64,000 bases of DNA from Labilibacter marinus. GTDB lineage: Bacteria > Bacteroidota > Bacteroidia > Bacteroidales > Marinilabiliaceae. The translations under genes were made by a program, and so were the position numbers. The stretch lies in contig NZ_LXYE02000036.1 of NCBI RefSeq assembly GCF_001659685.2, positions 1 to 64,000 on the forward strand. Direction: 5' to 3'. Under the pieces are notes generated by a model. The model did not search any database, was not told where the DNA came from, and was given only the letters and a program-made list of their open reading frames with translations. Of the stretch, positions 40,555 to 50,608 are shown piece by piece; position 1 is the first letter of the stretch; each line of letters starts with the position of its first letter.

Positions 40555-41637
40555 TTATTTATTTCTATTGGCAAAATGCTTGGAATCACCCCATTCGCCC
40601 AAGCCTACTTCTCTATCTGCTAATTCAATGCGCATACTCAAGCAGTTACCGCAATCCTCAGCACCCTCATCTGTACAAGGTTTATTTTCGTACAGCTGAT
40701 AATCTTTACGATGAAGCGTAGGTGTTATATTAGGCATAATTACATTGGCTCCAATTCGTAAAGCTTTTTCCCGCCCCATAGGATCAATGGCTTGTAAAGC
40801 TGTTGCTGCTGCAATATTAATATCTTTCATTACAATACGTAAAATAGCAATCATATTTAAAGTCACAGAAAACCTTGTTTTAATAGGCCACAAAACATTA
40901 CGGTGCTCATACAATGGCGTATCCTGATGCTCTATATAAGGCCCCATGCCGCACATATCAATATCAAAATCCTTCATAAATAAGATATCTCTGGCAAGGT
41001 CCTCAAAAGTTTGCCAAGGCAATCCAACCATCACACCTGTTCCCGTTTGATACCCTACTTTCTTGAGGTTTTTCAGACAACTCAGACGGCTTTCAAAATC
41101 ATGTTCGTCGTTATTTGGATGTATTTGGTTATACAATACTTTATTAGAAGATTCAATTCGCAACAAATACCTGTGTGCTCCACTCTCAAACCATTTTTTA
41201 TAGGTTTCTTCACTTTGTTCACCTAAGGAGATAGTGATGCCCAACTCACCATTGGTTTCCTTTTTAATTCTTTTTAGTAGCAGGTCTACTCTTTCGATAA
41301 AATGCTCATCGCTTCGCTCACCCGCTTGCAAAACCATAGAGGCATAGTTATTTTCGTGCGCAAATTTAGCCGCCTCAATAACATGTTCGTCTTCCAGATT
41401 ATATCGTTCAACATCCTTATTATCTTTACGGATACCGCAGTACAAACAATTCTTAGAACACACATTAGAAAACTCCACCAAACCTCTATAAAACACTTTC
41501 TTTCCAACATAATTCAATTGAATATCCTGCGCTTTTTTAAACAACATTTTTTGCTCTTCGCCTTCTGTTTTAAGCAAAATAACAATATCGTTAAATTCTA
41601 ATGTCTCTTTATCAAGTATAGTTTGAATGTCTTGCAT
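40555..41637 (-). CDS. hydE: [FeFe]-hydrogenase H-cluster maturase HydE
   Basis: 360-residue radical SAM protein with the SAM cluster cysteines C60, C64, C67 (CSKNCLYC), SMVLQAGERSDEHF, GTGVMVGLPWQTFEDLA, MCGMGPYIEHQDTP and ALQAIDPMGREKALRIGANVIMPNITP, all typical of HydE. Three further cysteines near the end (CTDEGAEDCGNC) match the second, non-essential cluster. It helps build the dithiolate/diiron part of the hydrogenase H-cluster. HydF, HydG and hydrogenase genes are not in the window. PylB and BioB are related but lack this context and motif set. Confidence 0.9.
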   Translation of the reverse strand: MQDIQTILDKETLEFNDIVILLKTEGEEQKMLFKKAQDIQLNYVGKKVFYRGLVEFSNVCSKNCLYCGIRKDNKDVERYNLEDEHVIEAAKFAHENNYASMVLQAGERSDEHFIERVDLLLKRIKKETNGELGITISLGEQSEETYKKWFESGAHRYLLRIESSNKVLYNQIHPNNDEHDFESRLSCLKNLKKVGYQTGTGVMVGLPWQTFEDLARDILFMKDFDIDMCGMGPYIEHQDTPLYEHRNVLWPIKTRFSVTLNMIAILRIVMKDINIAAATALQAIDPMGREKALRIGANVIMPNITPTLHRKDYQLYENKPCTDEGAEDCGNCLSMRIELADREVGLGEWGDSKHFANRNK

Positions 41638-41676
41638 TATCCCTGTTTGTTATATCCTCTTTTAAGTATTCTGATG

Positions 41677-41684
41677 CAAAAATA
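41677..41684 (-). promoter_or_regulatory. -7 promoter element of hydE
   Basis: On the minus strand TATTTTTG fits TAnnTTTG, 39 bases before the hydE ATG. It lies in the 221-base gap between the divergent hydE and acyl-CoA synthetase genes. Confidence 0.5.
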
Positions 41685-41858
41685 GAAAAATACACCCGAA
41701 TATAAACTGCTATTTCTCCATACCTATCAATTTCAACCATATCATTACCATATTCAAGTCTAGCTTCCTTATTTGTAGTCCTGACTTATTTCATTGTTAT
41801 CCCCCATTAAAATGATGAATTTTGAACATCAATCGTATATGTAAATAAATATCCTGAT

Positions 41859-43916
41859 ATGATTAACGAACAGTTGATTAATCCACAAAGTATTGTAGTT
41901 GTTGGTGGCTCTGATGATTTACAAAAACCTGGAGGTAAAATACTTCATAATATTTTAGAGTGCTATAGAGGCGAAATCTTTGTATCTAACCCTAAACAAG
42001 AAATGGTTCAGGGCGTTAAATCATATCACACCATTAGTGATTTACCTATAGATATTGATTTAGCTGTTATTGCGATAGCTGCAAAGCTTTGTCCTGCCGT
42101 TGTTAAGTCATTAGCTAAAGAAAAAAATACCAAAGCATTTATTATTATCTCAGCTGGTTTTGGAGAGGAAAATGAAGCAGGTGCTCAATACGAAAAAGAG
42201 ATTGTAGAAACGATTGATGAAGTTGGTGGATGCTTAATTGGTCCTAATTGCGTTGGACTTATTAACGCTAACCATCATAGTATCTTTACGGAACCCATTC
42301 CAATGCTCGACCCCAATGGTGCCGATTTTATTTCTGGCTCTGGGGCAACCGCTGTATTTATTTTAGAAACGGGAGTAGCTTTAGGTTTAAAGTTTAATAG
42401 TATATTTTCTGTTGGTAATAGTGCACAAACAGGTGTAGAGGAAGTTTTGGCATATTTAGATGAAACTTACGACCCAGATAAAAGCTCCAAAATTAAGCTA
42501 CTTTATATAGAAAGCATTAAAGATCCTGACAAACTATTGCATCATGCTAATTCTTTGGTTAATAAAGGATGTAAAATAGCTGCCATTAAATCAGGAACTT
42601 CGGAGGCTGGTATGAGAGCAGCTTCTAGCCACACAGGTGCTATGGCTAGTTCTAATACGGCTGTAAATGCCCTGTTTAAAAAGGCTGGTATTATACGTTG
42701 CTACGGCAGATTAGAGTTAGCCACCGTAGCTGCTGTGTTTATGGCCAAAGAGCTTAAGGGTGATAATATGGCCGTTATTACTCATGCAGGTGGGCCAGCC
42801 GTTATGCTTACTGATTCACTTTCGCAGGGAGGCATTAATATACCTACCATAGAAGGAACGAAAGCTCAAGTACTACAAAGTAAATTATTTGAAGGCTCTA
42901 GTGTTGCTAACCCAATTGATTTTTTGGCTACAGGAACAGCTGAACAATTAGGTGACATTATTGATGCATGCGAAAAAGACTTTGATCACATTGATGCGAT
43001 GGCCGTTATCTTTGGAAGTCCTGGTTTGTTTCCTGTGCGTGAGGTTTATGATGTACTTCACGAAAAAATGAGAACTTGTAAAAAACCCATATATCCTATA
43101 TTACCCTCTGTGGTAAATGCCGATGATGATATTAAATATTTTTTATCGCGAGGCAACATTAATTTTCCTGATGAAGTAATGCTGGGTCATGCTTTAACTA
43201 AAGTGCACAACGCCATACAGCCTGCAAAGGAATCCATTCAAATGAAAGGGGTGGATATTCCCGCTATTAGAAAAATGATTGCAGGTTTTGGAGATGGTTA
43301 TTTAAAACCAAATCAAGTTCAAGAGCTTTTTGCCGCTGCCAACATTCCTATGGTTTCGGAACTATTGATAAAAACTGAAAAAGAACTTACGGCCCCTATT
43401 GAATCAATAGATTTCCCTGTTGTTATGAAGGTAGTAGGGCCTATTCACAAGTCTGATGTTGGTGGAGTATCACTTAATATTAACGGACCAATATTTCTGA
43501 AAAGCGAGTTCAAGCGAATGAGCAAGATAGAAGGTTTTGAAGGGGTTATCATTCAGCCAATGCTTAGTGGAACAGAATTGTTTATTGGAGCTAAGTACGA
43601 ACCTAAATTTGGACATGTTATTTTATGTGGTTTGGGTGGTATTTTTGTGGAAGTATTGAAAGATGTATCTGCAGGCTTGGCTCCATTATCGCAAGAAGAG
43701 GCCTTAAATATGATATCGGAACTAAATGGAAAGAAAATTTTGGAAGGCATCCGTGGTCAAGAAGGTGTTGACATAGATACTTTTGCTTCTATCATTGTTC
43801 GTTTATCTACTATGTTGCGTTTTGCGGTTGAAATAAAAGAGCTCGACATTAATCCTTTACTCGGTGCCAAAGACAAAATTATTGCCGTTGATGCTAGAGT
43901 TCGTATAGAGAAGTAA
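41859..43916 (+). CDS. ADP-forming acyl-CoA (acetate-CoA) ligase, fused subunits
   Basis: 685 residues with alpha and beta parts in one chain. The alpha part has a CoA-binding domain (SIVVVGGSDDLQKPGGKILHN) and a ligase domain with the phosphohistidine loop SSHTGAM (His258). The beta part has an ATP-grasp domain (FPVVMKVVGPIHKSDVGGV, GVIIQPMLSGTELFIGAK, GHVILCGLGGIF). It forms ATP while releasing an acid, usually acetate, from acyl-CoA and is a hallmark of fermenters. The substrate could also be propionate or a branched-chain acyl-CoA, which would fit the oxidoreductase operon at 50609-53368. Confidence 0.9.
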   Translation: MINEQLINPQSIVVVGGSDDLQKPGGKILHNILECYRGEIFVSNPKQEMVQGVKSYHTISDLPIDIDLAVIAIAAKLCPAVVKSLAKEKNTKAFIIISAGFGEENEAGAQYEKEIVETIDEVGGCLIGPNCVGLINANHHSIFTEPIPMLDPNGADFISGSGATAVFILETGVALGLKFNSIFSVGNSAQTGVEEVLAYLDETYDPDKSSKIKLLYIESIKDPDKLLHHANSLVNKGCKIAAIKSGTSEAGMRAASSHTGAMASSNTAVNALFKKAGIIRCYGRLELATVAAVFMAKELKGDNMAVITHAGGPAVMLTDSLSQGGINIPTIEGTKAQVLQSKLFEGSSVANPIDFLATGTAEQLGDIIDACEKDFDHIDAMAVIFGSPGLFPVREVYDVLHEKMRTCKKPIYPILPSVVNADDDIKYFLSRGNINFPDEVMLGHALTKVHNAIQPAKESIQMKGVDIPAIRKMIAGFGDGYLKPNQVQELFAAANIPMVSELLIKTEKELTAPIESIDFPVVMKVVGPIHKSDVGGVSLNINGPIFLKSEFKRMSKIEGFEGVIIQPMLSGTELFIGAKYEPKFGHVILCGLGGIFVEVLKDVSAGLAPLSQEEALNMISELNGKKILEGIRGQEGVDIDTFASIIVRLSTMLRFAVEIKELDINPLLGAKDKIIAVDARVRIEK

Positions 43917-43996
43917 CAGTAAAGAGGTTGTTCTGCCTTTGGAAGACAACGCGCAGCAGGGAGTTTTAAATATTGGAATTAATGGAGCATCCTCTA

Positions 43997-44875
43997 TCAA
44001 TCCGCCGAAAATAACTTGTTAAACTTTTTAGGAGGATTGACTTCTACCTTCAAGGTTTTGTTGGTAAATGGATGAGTAAATTCCAGCGAATGGGAATGAA
44101 GATAAAGGCCTTTTCCTTGCAGCACCTGTCCTTCTTTACCGTATTCAGCATCTCCTAAAATAGGATTACCTATGGATTGCATATGAATGCGCAATTGGTG
44201 TCTTCTACCCGTAAAAAGAGTTAACTCTACTAAATTTAAAAATCCAAATCGTTCGGACGTAACCGCATTAAGCAAACGATAAGATGATTTCGCATTTTTT
44301 CCATCAACATCTAATTCCACCATACCACTTTCTTCCTGCTTCCCAACTGTTATCGCTACATATTTTTTGGTAATAGAACGTTCTTCAAATACTTTATTTA
44401 AAGCTAAAACTGCTTGTTTAGTTTTTCCTATCAATAAAGCTCCACTTGTTGGATAATCCAATCTATGTATAGGCTCTGGCCGTTGCAATGCATCAGTCTC
44501 TTGACTAAGCAGCAGATTGCTTGATAATGCATTTTCTAATGTTCTATGCTTATTACCACTCACCAATAAGCCTGCAGGTTTATTTACAACCGCTAAATAT
44601 TCATCCTCATAACACACTTCAATCTCTAAATTTAATTGAGGTACATTTTTCTTTTCTTCACCTTGCATCAACTCGATATGTTCTCCTCCAGCAATATAAT
44701 CTCCACTATATCCTCGTTGGCCATTCACCCAAACCAAACCGTTCTTCACTGCTTTTTTAGTCGATTTATTTGAAACGAGAGATACAAAGCGTCCCAGAAC
44801 AAAATCCGAAAGTCTAACTTTATTCTCTTGTTTTTCTGCAACGATACTTTCTAACACTTTGTGCTTTTCCAACAT
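43997..44875 (-). CDS. RluA-family pseudouridine synthase
   Basis: 292 residues: an S4-like N-terminal part (LSDFVLGRFVSLVSNKSTKKAV) and a RluA catalytic domain with HRLDYPTSGALLIGKT (catalytic Asp), LTGRRHQLRIHM and ILGDAEYG. Modifies uridines in rRNA or tRNA; the exact target cannot be told from sequence. It is a single gene facing the acyl-CoA ligase. Confidence 0.9.
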   Translation of the reverse strand: MLEKHKVLESIVAEKQENKVRLSDFVLGRFVSLVSNKSTKKAVKNGLVWVNGQRGYSGDYIAGGEHIELMQGEEKKNVPQLNLEIEVCYEDEYLAVVNKPAGLLVSGNKHRTLENALSSNLLLSQETDALQRPEPIHRLDYPTSGALLIGKTKQAVLALNKVFEERSITKKYVAITVGKQEESGMVELDVDGKNAKSSYRLLNAVTSERFGFLNLVELTLFTGRRHQLRIHMQSIGNPILGDAEYGKEGQVLQGKGLYLHSHSLEFTHPFTNKTLKVEVNPPKKFNKLFSAD

Positions 44876-44960
44876 ATTTTACCTTATACCATAAAGCTCA
44901 AAGTTATTGTTATTCCTTAATATGATACCACAAAACCTTATTCTAAAAACAAAAAACAAC

Positions 44961-44968
44961 TAAGTTTG
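44961..44968 (+). promoter_or_regulatory. -7 promoter element of the epimerase-like gene
   Basis: TAAGTTTG fits TAnnTTTG, 41 bases before the ATG at 45010. Confidence 0.45.
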
Positions 44969-45009
44969 TCCCTATTAAAATGGTCTCTATAAAAAACAGA
45001 GGATAAAAT

Positions 45010-45837
45010 ATGAATGACAATTTATCTAAAACAGTTTCCATATTAGGTTGTGGATGGCTAGGTCTTGCTTTGGCAGAATCCCTTGTAAAAAAAGGACATA
45101 ACGTAAAAGGTTCTGCTCATACTCCTGAACATTTAGAACCTATTTTGAACCTTGGAGCTAAACCTTATCAGATTGGTTTTACTCCTGAATTAAATAAGGA
45201 TGCGGACATTTCATTTTTTGAAAGTGAAATCTTAATTTCGTGCATACCTCCGCGAAGAAGAAATGACATAGCTACTTATTACCCCCAACAAATAGAAGCA
45301 TTAGCAAAAGCGGCCATTACAAATGGTGTAAAAAAAATAATATTTATCAGTAGCACATCGGTTTACCCCAACACCCAATCTTCTGTAAACGAAGAAAATA
45401 CACTTCCTCCTGAAAAAGAAAGTGGGAAAGCCCTTATTTTAGCTGAAAACCTACTGTTACAAAATAACTCGTTTGAAACTACAGTAATTCGGTTTGGAGG
45501 ATTAATTGGTTACGATCGTCATCCAGGTAGATTTTTAGCAGGCGGAAAGGCTTTAAAAAATGGAAATGTACCAGTGAATTTAATTCATAGAGATGATTGT
45601 ATTGGCATTATCGAGTCCATTATAAGCAAAGATATTTGGCAAGAAACCTTTAATGCTTGCGCTCCTGAACATCCCACCCGTAAAGAGTTTTATACACTGG
45701 CTGCTCAAAAAGCAGGATTATCGGAACCTGAATTTATTTCATCCACCGAAAATAATTACAAACTAATTGACATACAGAAACTAAAGAACAAGCTACAGTA
45801 TCAGTTTATATATAACAACCCATTGGAAACTATTTAA
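45010..45837 (+). CDS. NAD(P)-dependent epimerase/dehydratase-like protein
   Basis: Atypical short-chain dehydrogenase of 275 residues. The nucleotide-binding turn is LGCGWLGLALAES at 11-23, followed by a serine/threonine stretch (IFISSTSVYPNTQSS) where classical members have the catalytic Ser/Tyr; the YxxxK is not clear (EKESGKALILAE sits in that place). Similar to the YeeZ/SDR-like group of unknown substrate. It lies 65 bases upstream of the SUMT gene, which has its own promoter. Confidence 0.8.
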   Translation: MNDNLSKTVSILGCGWLGLALAESLVKKGHNVKGSAHTPEHLEPILNLGAKPYQIGFTPELNKDADISFFESEILISCIPPRRRNDIATYYPQQIEALAKAAITNGVKKIIFISSTSVYPNTQSSVNEENTLPPEKESGKALILAENLLLQNNSFETTVIRFGGLIGYDRHPGRFLAGGKALKNGNVPVNLIHRDDCIGIIESIISKDIWQETFNACAPEHPTRKEFYTLAAQKAGLSEPEFISSTENNYKLIDIQKLKNKLQYQFIYNNPLETI

Positions 45838-45842
45838 AACTA

Positions 45843-45872
45843 TTGCTAGCTAAAGTAAAACAACTACTTTTG
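45843..45872 (+). promoter_or_regulatory. promoter of the SUMT gene
   Basis: TTG (45843-45845) and TACTTTTG (45865-45872) are spaced like a Bacteroidota -33/-7 pair, 30 bases before the ATG at 45903. Confidence 0.55.
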
Positions 45873-45902
45873 CCGCATCTTAATCCTAAAATTTCCGAAT
45901 AA

Positions 45903-46676
45903 ATGCAAAAGCACAGATTATATGTAGTTGGTGCTGGACCTGGAGATCCAGACCTATTAACAGTAAAAGCTCATAGAGTTTTACTGCAAGCCGATGTTGT
46001 GTTGCACGATGCTTTATTGGGACAGGAAATTTTAGATATGCTACCTAAAAGGTGCGAGTTAGTCTACGTTGGAAAAACGTACAAAGACAAACAAAGTCAG
46101 GAAGAGCGAATGGTTAGAATAAACCATTTAATGAGAGACTTGTACGAAAAAGGAAAGAAAGTGGTGCGATTAAAAACAGGTGACCCTTTAATTTTTGGAC
46201 GTGGCATTGAAGAGATTCGTTTTTTAAGAGAAACTAAAATTGATTATGAGCTAGTACCTGGCATCACGGCAGGCTTGGCAGCAGCTAACAATTGTCAAAT
46301 ACCTATTACAGAGCGTTCCATCAACCGAACTTTATTATTCTGCACAGGCACAACTTTAGATGGAGACTTAAAACAGTTCGATGCCATATCTACGATGATT
46401 ACCTTAGGAACTCCTGTAATGATTTATATGGGTTTAAACAATCTGGATGTAATTATCGAAAAGATGATTAACAATGGGGTTTCTCCTCAAACATCTATTT
46501 GTGCAGTATCAAAAGTGTCGTATCCTGATGAGAAAATGCTATTTGGCAACTTAGAAAACTTTTCCACTAAGCTAAAAGAAACTCCTTTAGCTATGCCTAC
46601 TGTTATTATAATTGGACAGAATATTGACCCAGTTATTGAGGATATAGATCAATTAGCGAATCATGACATATCATAA
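45903..46676 (+). CDS. cobA: uroporphyrinogen-III C-methyltransferase
   Basis: SUMT of 257 residues with the class III methyltransferase marks VGAGPGDPDLLTVKA, VLHDALL, VRLKTGDPLIFGRG (region I-III) and ELVPGITAGLAAA, plus TPVMIYMGL near the end. It makes precorrin-2, which leads to sirohaem and cobalamin. It is alone here; no other corrinoid biosynthesis gene is adjacent. It is relevant to the corrinoid cluster at 6-12 kb only as a possible cofactor source. Confidence 0.95.
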   Translation: MQKHRLYVVGAGPGDPDLLTVKAHRVLLQADVVLHDALLGQEILDMLPKRCELVYVGKTYKDKQSQEERMVRINHLMRDLYEKGKKVVRLKTGDPLIFGRGIEEIRFLRETKIDYELVPGITAGLAAANNCQIPITERSINRTLLFCTGTTLDGDLKQFDAISTMITLGTPVMIYMGLNNLDVIIEKMINNGVSPQTSICAVSKVSYPDEKMLFGNLENFSTKLKETPLAMPTVIIIGQNIDPVIEDIDQLANHDIS

Positions 46677-46708
46677 TTCGCTAAATCACTAAAGATTATT
46701 GGATTTAT

Positions 46709-47092
46709 TTATGCTTCAACAAATACAAACTCTGAATCAATTAAGGCACTAAAATCTTCTCCAGCTTCAAGCATATCTAAATCATCTTTATCGTAAACCC
46801 ATTTAACACTTAGTTTTTTATCTTTTGACAGGTGCTCATTCATTCGTTTCAGCATTTGAAACAAATATTTTGAAGCTCGTGTATTCATATACTCAAGCTT
46901 AAGCGCCAGTTTAGTAACCAAAGCTGGTTTAGACATATACGCCTCTAACCATTTTAACAAAGGATTAAAAAAAGCATCACAATCTAATGGCAATAATACA
47001 CCATTCATTTCAAGCTCTCCATTACCACAATTAAATTTAACTTCAGGAGTAGTTTCTGTAGAGTTGAGCACTAAATTGTCAGTTAAAGTCAT
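46709..47092 (-). CDS. DUF1987 (SiaC-like) regulatory protein
   Basis: 127 residues of the DUF1987 family. The likely phosphorylation site is the Thr in LEYMNTRASKYLFQML, the counterpart of the SiaC site. SiaC-type proteins bind diguanylate cyclases or other enzymes and are switched by a kinase/phosphatase pair; in Bacteroidota they occur widely without those partners next door, as here. No partner gene is adjacent. Confidence 0.82.
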   Translation of the reverse strand: MTLTDNLVLNSTETTPEVKFNCGNGELEMNGVLLPLDCDAFFNPLLKWLEAYMSKPALVTKLALKLEYMNTRASKYLFQMLKRMNEHLSKDKKLSVKWVYDKDDLDMLEAGEDFSALIDSEFVFVEA

Positions 47093-47292
47093 GGGTTCTA
47101 GTTTTTATTTAATCAGATGCAAAAGTACTGCACTATAAACATAAAACATATCAAATAAATCTATTTTAACTTTTTGTTTAGTTTATTATAATATAACTAA
47201 TAGTTAAAACAACAATTAATTCGCTTTCATATCAGTATATACACGAAAGAAGAGGGATTTCATCTTACTATACGTAAGATGTTAAATAAGGT

Positions 47293-48348
47293 TTAAATAA
47301 ACCCCTTAGACATGAGATATATCAGTAACATTACCAGTACAATATTAGTTATTAACCGACTACCTTGATTCAACAAAACAATCCTCACAGCTTCTTTTGC
47401 AGGAAAAATACTCATTGCAGCAGGTAAGCTTCGTCGTATACTTCGGATAGGAAGAGAAATGGCATTACCTGTTAGCAAAGCCAACAAAACCTGAGAATTT
47501 TGTAGCTCTCCACTTCTTATGAAACCAGCACCCACAGTTGCCGCACTAAGTATTCCTCCCAACATTGTTCCTACAACAGCCAAAGCCTGGCTAGGGTAAT
47601 AAGAGCGATATGACTCAAAAGGAATAAGATTATCAGAAATTTCTAAAACACCTACCTTACTTAAAAAAGAAAAATATAAAAACATAGGTATCGACACAAT
47701 CGTAATTCTCTTTGATATTCTGATGGTTTTCTTAGTCACCTTCTTTAAACTCTTCTTCCAAGTCTCTTTTTCTTTGACTTCTTGCTCCATAGATTTAACT
47801 TCGGCATACTCTCTTTTTTTTCCATTGAACCTAGCTATCAATAAAGCTATAATCACCACTAATAAACCAATCCCAATTAATAAGCCAAAATACCAAACAG
47901 CTACAATTCCTAAAGCAGCCAATGTTGGATAAATAATTTTAAGATTATGATATATGTAGGTCATAAATGAAGTACACATAGCACTTACTCTAAGCTGAAG
48001 GCTATTTAATCTACCATCCTCAAAAGCAGAAACAAGCATACTATTGGCACTCACCATAGAGAAAAATGAGGTCAATAATGCTGCTGCGGAAACAGCTGGT
48101 AGATGTGCCCACCGAGTAACGGGTAACGCAAATATCTTCACTAAGCCCGTCCAATTACGTTCTTCTATTAAATTCCCCAGAAAACTAGCAATAATAGTAG
48201 TTACAATAATCTGCAAAGCTAAATTCATTTGAGACATTAGCCACTCTACCGAAGGAAGGTAAATGTACATGGTAACTGCCATTACAATTAAAATAGCGTA
48301 CCATATATAAGACTTGGTTTTTGATTTCTTCTTTTTTACTCTGCTCAT
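47293..48348 (-). CDS. nucleoside-recognition (Gate) domain membrane protein
   Basis: 351 residues, about seven to eight membrane spans, with two Gate-like regions: SAAALLTSFFSMVSANSMLVSAFEDG in the first half and QALAVVGTMLGGILSAATVGAGFIRSG in the second, separated by a charged loop (ARFNGKKREYAEVKSMEQEVKEKETWKKS). Members occur in bacteria and archaea; transport of nucleosides or an unknown solute has been proposed but is not established. It is a single gene, divergent from the flavodoxin gene. Confidence 0.7.
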   Translation of the reverse strand: MSRVKKKKSKTKSYIWYAILIVMAVTMYIYLPSVEWLMSQMNLALQIIVTTIIASFLGNLIEERNWTGLVKIFALPVTRWAHLPAVSAAALLTSFFSMVSANSMLVSAFEDGRLNSLQLRVSAMCTSFMTYIYHNLKIIYPTLAALGIVAVWYFGLLIGIGLLVVIIALLIARFNGKKREYAEVKSMEQEVKEKETWKKSLKKVTKKTIRISKRITIVSIPMFLYFSFLSKVGVLEISDNLIPFESYRSYYPSQALAVVGTMLGGILSAATVGAGFIRSGELQNSQVLLALLTGNAISLPIRSIRRSLPAAMSIFPAKEAVRIVLLNQGSRLITNIVLVMLLIYLMSKGFI

Positions 48349-48509
48349 TTGCTCGCAAAATAAGTTAATTAGAACTCACCATCCAACAATATTTTCTTTT
48401 AAATAGGAAGAGAAACTTTAGTTATGAGAAATGTTATTGTTTTTGTGCAGATAAAGTTGGAATTTTGATTGTATCAGACAGAAACTTTCGCAAATCAAAA
48501 ATCTTATCA

Positions 48510-49031
48510 ATGAATAAAATCGGAATTTTTTACGGCCCTAAAAAAGGAAGTGTAAGTAAAATAGCCCAAATAATGCATAACGAATTAGGTGAATCCAGAG
48601 CCGACCTTCATGCTATAAAAGATTGCCCTGTGCAAACACTTAATAATTACGACAAATTAATATTTGGAATCTCTACGCTGGGAAGAACAACCTGGGATTC
48701 GGAACATGATGACGATGATTGGGATGTGTTTTTTCCAAATTTAGATAAGGTTAATTGGACAGGCAAAAAAGTGGCTATCTACGGACTTGGAGACCAAATT
48801 AATTACTCCGACCATTTTGTGGATGCCATTGGCTGGTTATTCGAAAAACTCATTACGCTAAAAGTTGAGGTAGTCGGCTTTGTTTCTCCAGATGAATTTG
48901 ATTTTAATGATTCTGAGGCATTTATCGATGGTAACTTTGTTGGCCTTCCTTTAGATGAAGATAACGAACCAGAGAAATCAGAACAACGTGTAAAAAAATG
49001 GCTAGTGGAACTCGAAAAGGAAGGGTTTTAA
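48510..49031 (+). CDS. flavodoxin
   Basis: Long-chain flavodoxin. The FMN phosphate loop is FYGPKKGSVSKIAQ, where the canonical T/S-x-T/S-G-x-T is replaced by GPKKGSV, and the aromatic loops are STLGRTTWDSE and YGLGDQINYSDHFVDAIGWL. The ATG at 48510 (MNKIGIFYGPKKG) is chosen; the frame is open to a TTG at 48465. It is an electron carrier that may serve the ferredoxin-linked oxidoreductase genes further along. Confidence 0.85.
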   Translation: MNKIGIFYGPKKGSVSKIAQIMHNELGESRADLHAIKDCPVQTLNNYDKLIFGISTLGRTTWDSEHDDDDWDVFFPNLDKVNWTGKKVAIYGLGDQINYSDHFVDAIGWLFEKLITLKVEVVGFVSPDEFDFNDSEAFIDGNFVGLPLDEDNEPEKSEQRVKKWLVELEKEGF

Positions 49032-49102
49032 GCTAAAGAGGATAATCCTCACCAACAACACGCCTCTTTCCTTTATTGTTGAACCTTATAATCTTAATTG
49101 TC

Positions 49103-50419
49103 ATGAAAACAACGGCCAACACCATTATCAGCGAGACAATCGTAAAACAAGCAATTAAGGAACAAAGCATCAATGATTTGGGAAAAGCGACTATTCGAGA
49201 GGTGGTTAATATTGTCAATAAAATTGAGGAACGCAGCAAAACGAAGTTCATCAGAATGGAAATGGGCGTTCCGAGTTTACCACCATCACAAGTGGGTGTT
49301 CAAGGCGAAATAGAAGCTCTAAAAAAAGGAGTGGCTTCAAAATACCCTATGCTCGAAGGTGTAAAACCTTTTAAGCAGGAAGCCAGTCGTTTTGTAAAAG
49401 CTTTTATGGATATTGATATAGCCCCAGCTGGATGTATACCAACGGTAGGCTCTATGCAAGGAGGCTATGCAGCCTTTATGGCCATCAAAAACATCAACCC
49501 CGATAAGGATACCTTTCTTTTTATTGACCCAGGCTTTCCGGTGCAAAAACAGCAACTTAATGTTTTAGGGTATAAATACGAAACATTTGATGTTTATCAT
49601 CACAGAGGGGAAGCTTTAAGGGAGAAGCTGGAAAGTTATCTTTGGAACAATAATATTTGTGGCATTATATATTCGAACCCCAATAATCCTACCTGGATTT
49701 GCTTTCATGAGGACGAACTACAAATTATTGGAGAGCTCGCCGCCAAGTACGAAGCTACAGTAATAGAGGATTTGGCATACTTTGCTATGGATTTTAGAAC
49801 CGACCTATCTGTTCCGTTCAAAGCCCCATTTCAGCCAACTGTTGCTAAATACACCAACAACTATATTCTTTTAATATCTAGCTCAAAGACTTTTAGCTAT
49901 GCAGGACAACGTATTGGAACCATGTGTATTTCCAACGAACTATTCAACCGTTATTTTGAATCGTTAAAATTAAGGTTTGGCAAAGGAAAATTTGGCCATG
50001 TTATTATTGGAAGAATATTATATTCATTATCTTCGGGCTCCAGTCACTCGGCTCAGTATGCTATTGCAGCAATTTACAAAGCGGCATGTGAAGGGAAATA
50101 TCATTTTTTAGAAGAGGTAAAAGAATACGGTACTAGGGCAAAATTAATGAAGAGCTTATTTGTAAAATATGGCTTTTCAATTGTTTACGACAAAGATATT
50201 GATGAACCCATAGCCGACGGTTTTTATTTTACAATAGCTTATCCAGGTTTATCTGGAGGACAATTACTCGAAAAGTTATTACATTACGGAGTAAGTGCTA
50301 TTGCATTAAAAAATACAGGTAGCGAAATAGAAGGGTTAAGGGCTTGTGTTTCGCAAACAGAACAAAGCAGATTTGCTGAGTTGGAAGATCGATTAAAAAG
50401 ATTTCAGCAAAGTTGCTAA
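49103..50419 (+). CDS. class I/II PLP-dependent aminotransferase
   Basis: Fold-type I aminotransferase of 439 residues counted from the ATG at 49103. Visible marks are IPTVGSMQGGYAAF (cofactor phosphate region), YSNPNNPTWICFHEDEL, VIEDLAYFAMDFR (Asp for the pyridine nitrogen) and the cofactor lysine in SSSKTFSYAGQRIG. The specificity cannot be told. Its place just upstream of a 2-oxoacid oxidoreductase operon fits amino-acid fermentation, where it would supply the 2-oxoacids. Confidence 0.88.
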   Translation: MKTTANTIISETIVKQAIKEQSINDLGKATIREVVNIVNKIEERSKTKFIRMEMGVPSLPPSQVGVQGEIEALKKGVASKYPMLEGVKPFKQEASRFVKAFMDIDIAPAGCIPTVGSMQGGYAAFMAIKNINPDKDTFLFIDPGFPVQKQQLNVLGYKYETFDVYHHRGEALREKLESYLWNNNICGIIYSNPNNPTWICFHEDELQIIGELAAKYEATVIEDLAYFAMDFRTDLSVPFKAPFQPTVAKYTNNYILLISSSKTFSYAGQRIGTMCISNELFNRYFESLKLRFGKGKFGHVIIGRILYSLSSGSSHSAQYAIAAIYKAACEGKYHFLEEVKEYGTRAKLMKSLFVKYGFSIVYDKDIDEPIADGFYFTIAYPGLSGGQLLEKLLHYGVSAIALKNTGSEIEGLRACVSQTEQSRFAELEDRLKRFQQSC

Positions 50420-50608
50420 CTGCACTGCGCAAAAAGGGAAAAATAGTAGTAAATGTATTGAAAAAATGCCATACAATTGGAGATGTACAATGTTGCACAG
50501 CACCTGTTTGTGCCCTGCAATAAATCAGGATTTTTGTATGATCACCATCATAAGTATAAATGGCATATTTGTATAAATTGCGATTAAATTATAAAAACGT
50601 TCAAGATT

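Noticed and set aside
40555-41637. Methylornithine synthase (PylB) or biotin synthase
   Set aside because: The motif set and the C-terminal cysteine trio fit HydE better, and no pyrrolysine or biotin genes are near.
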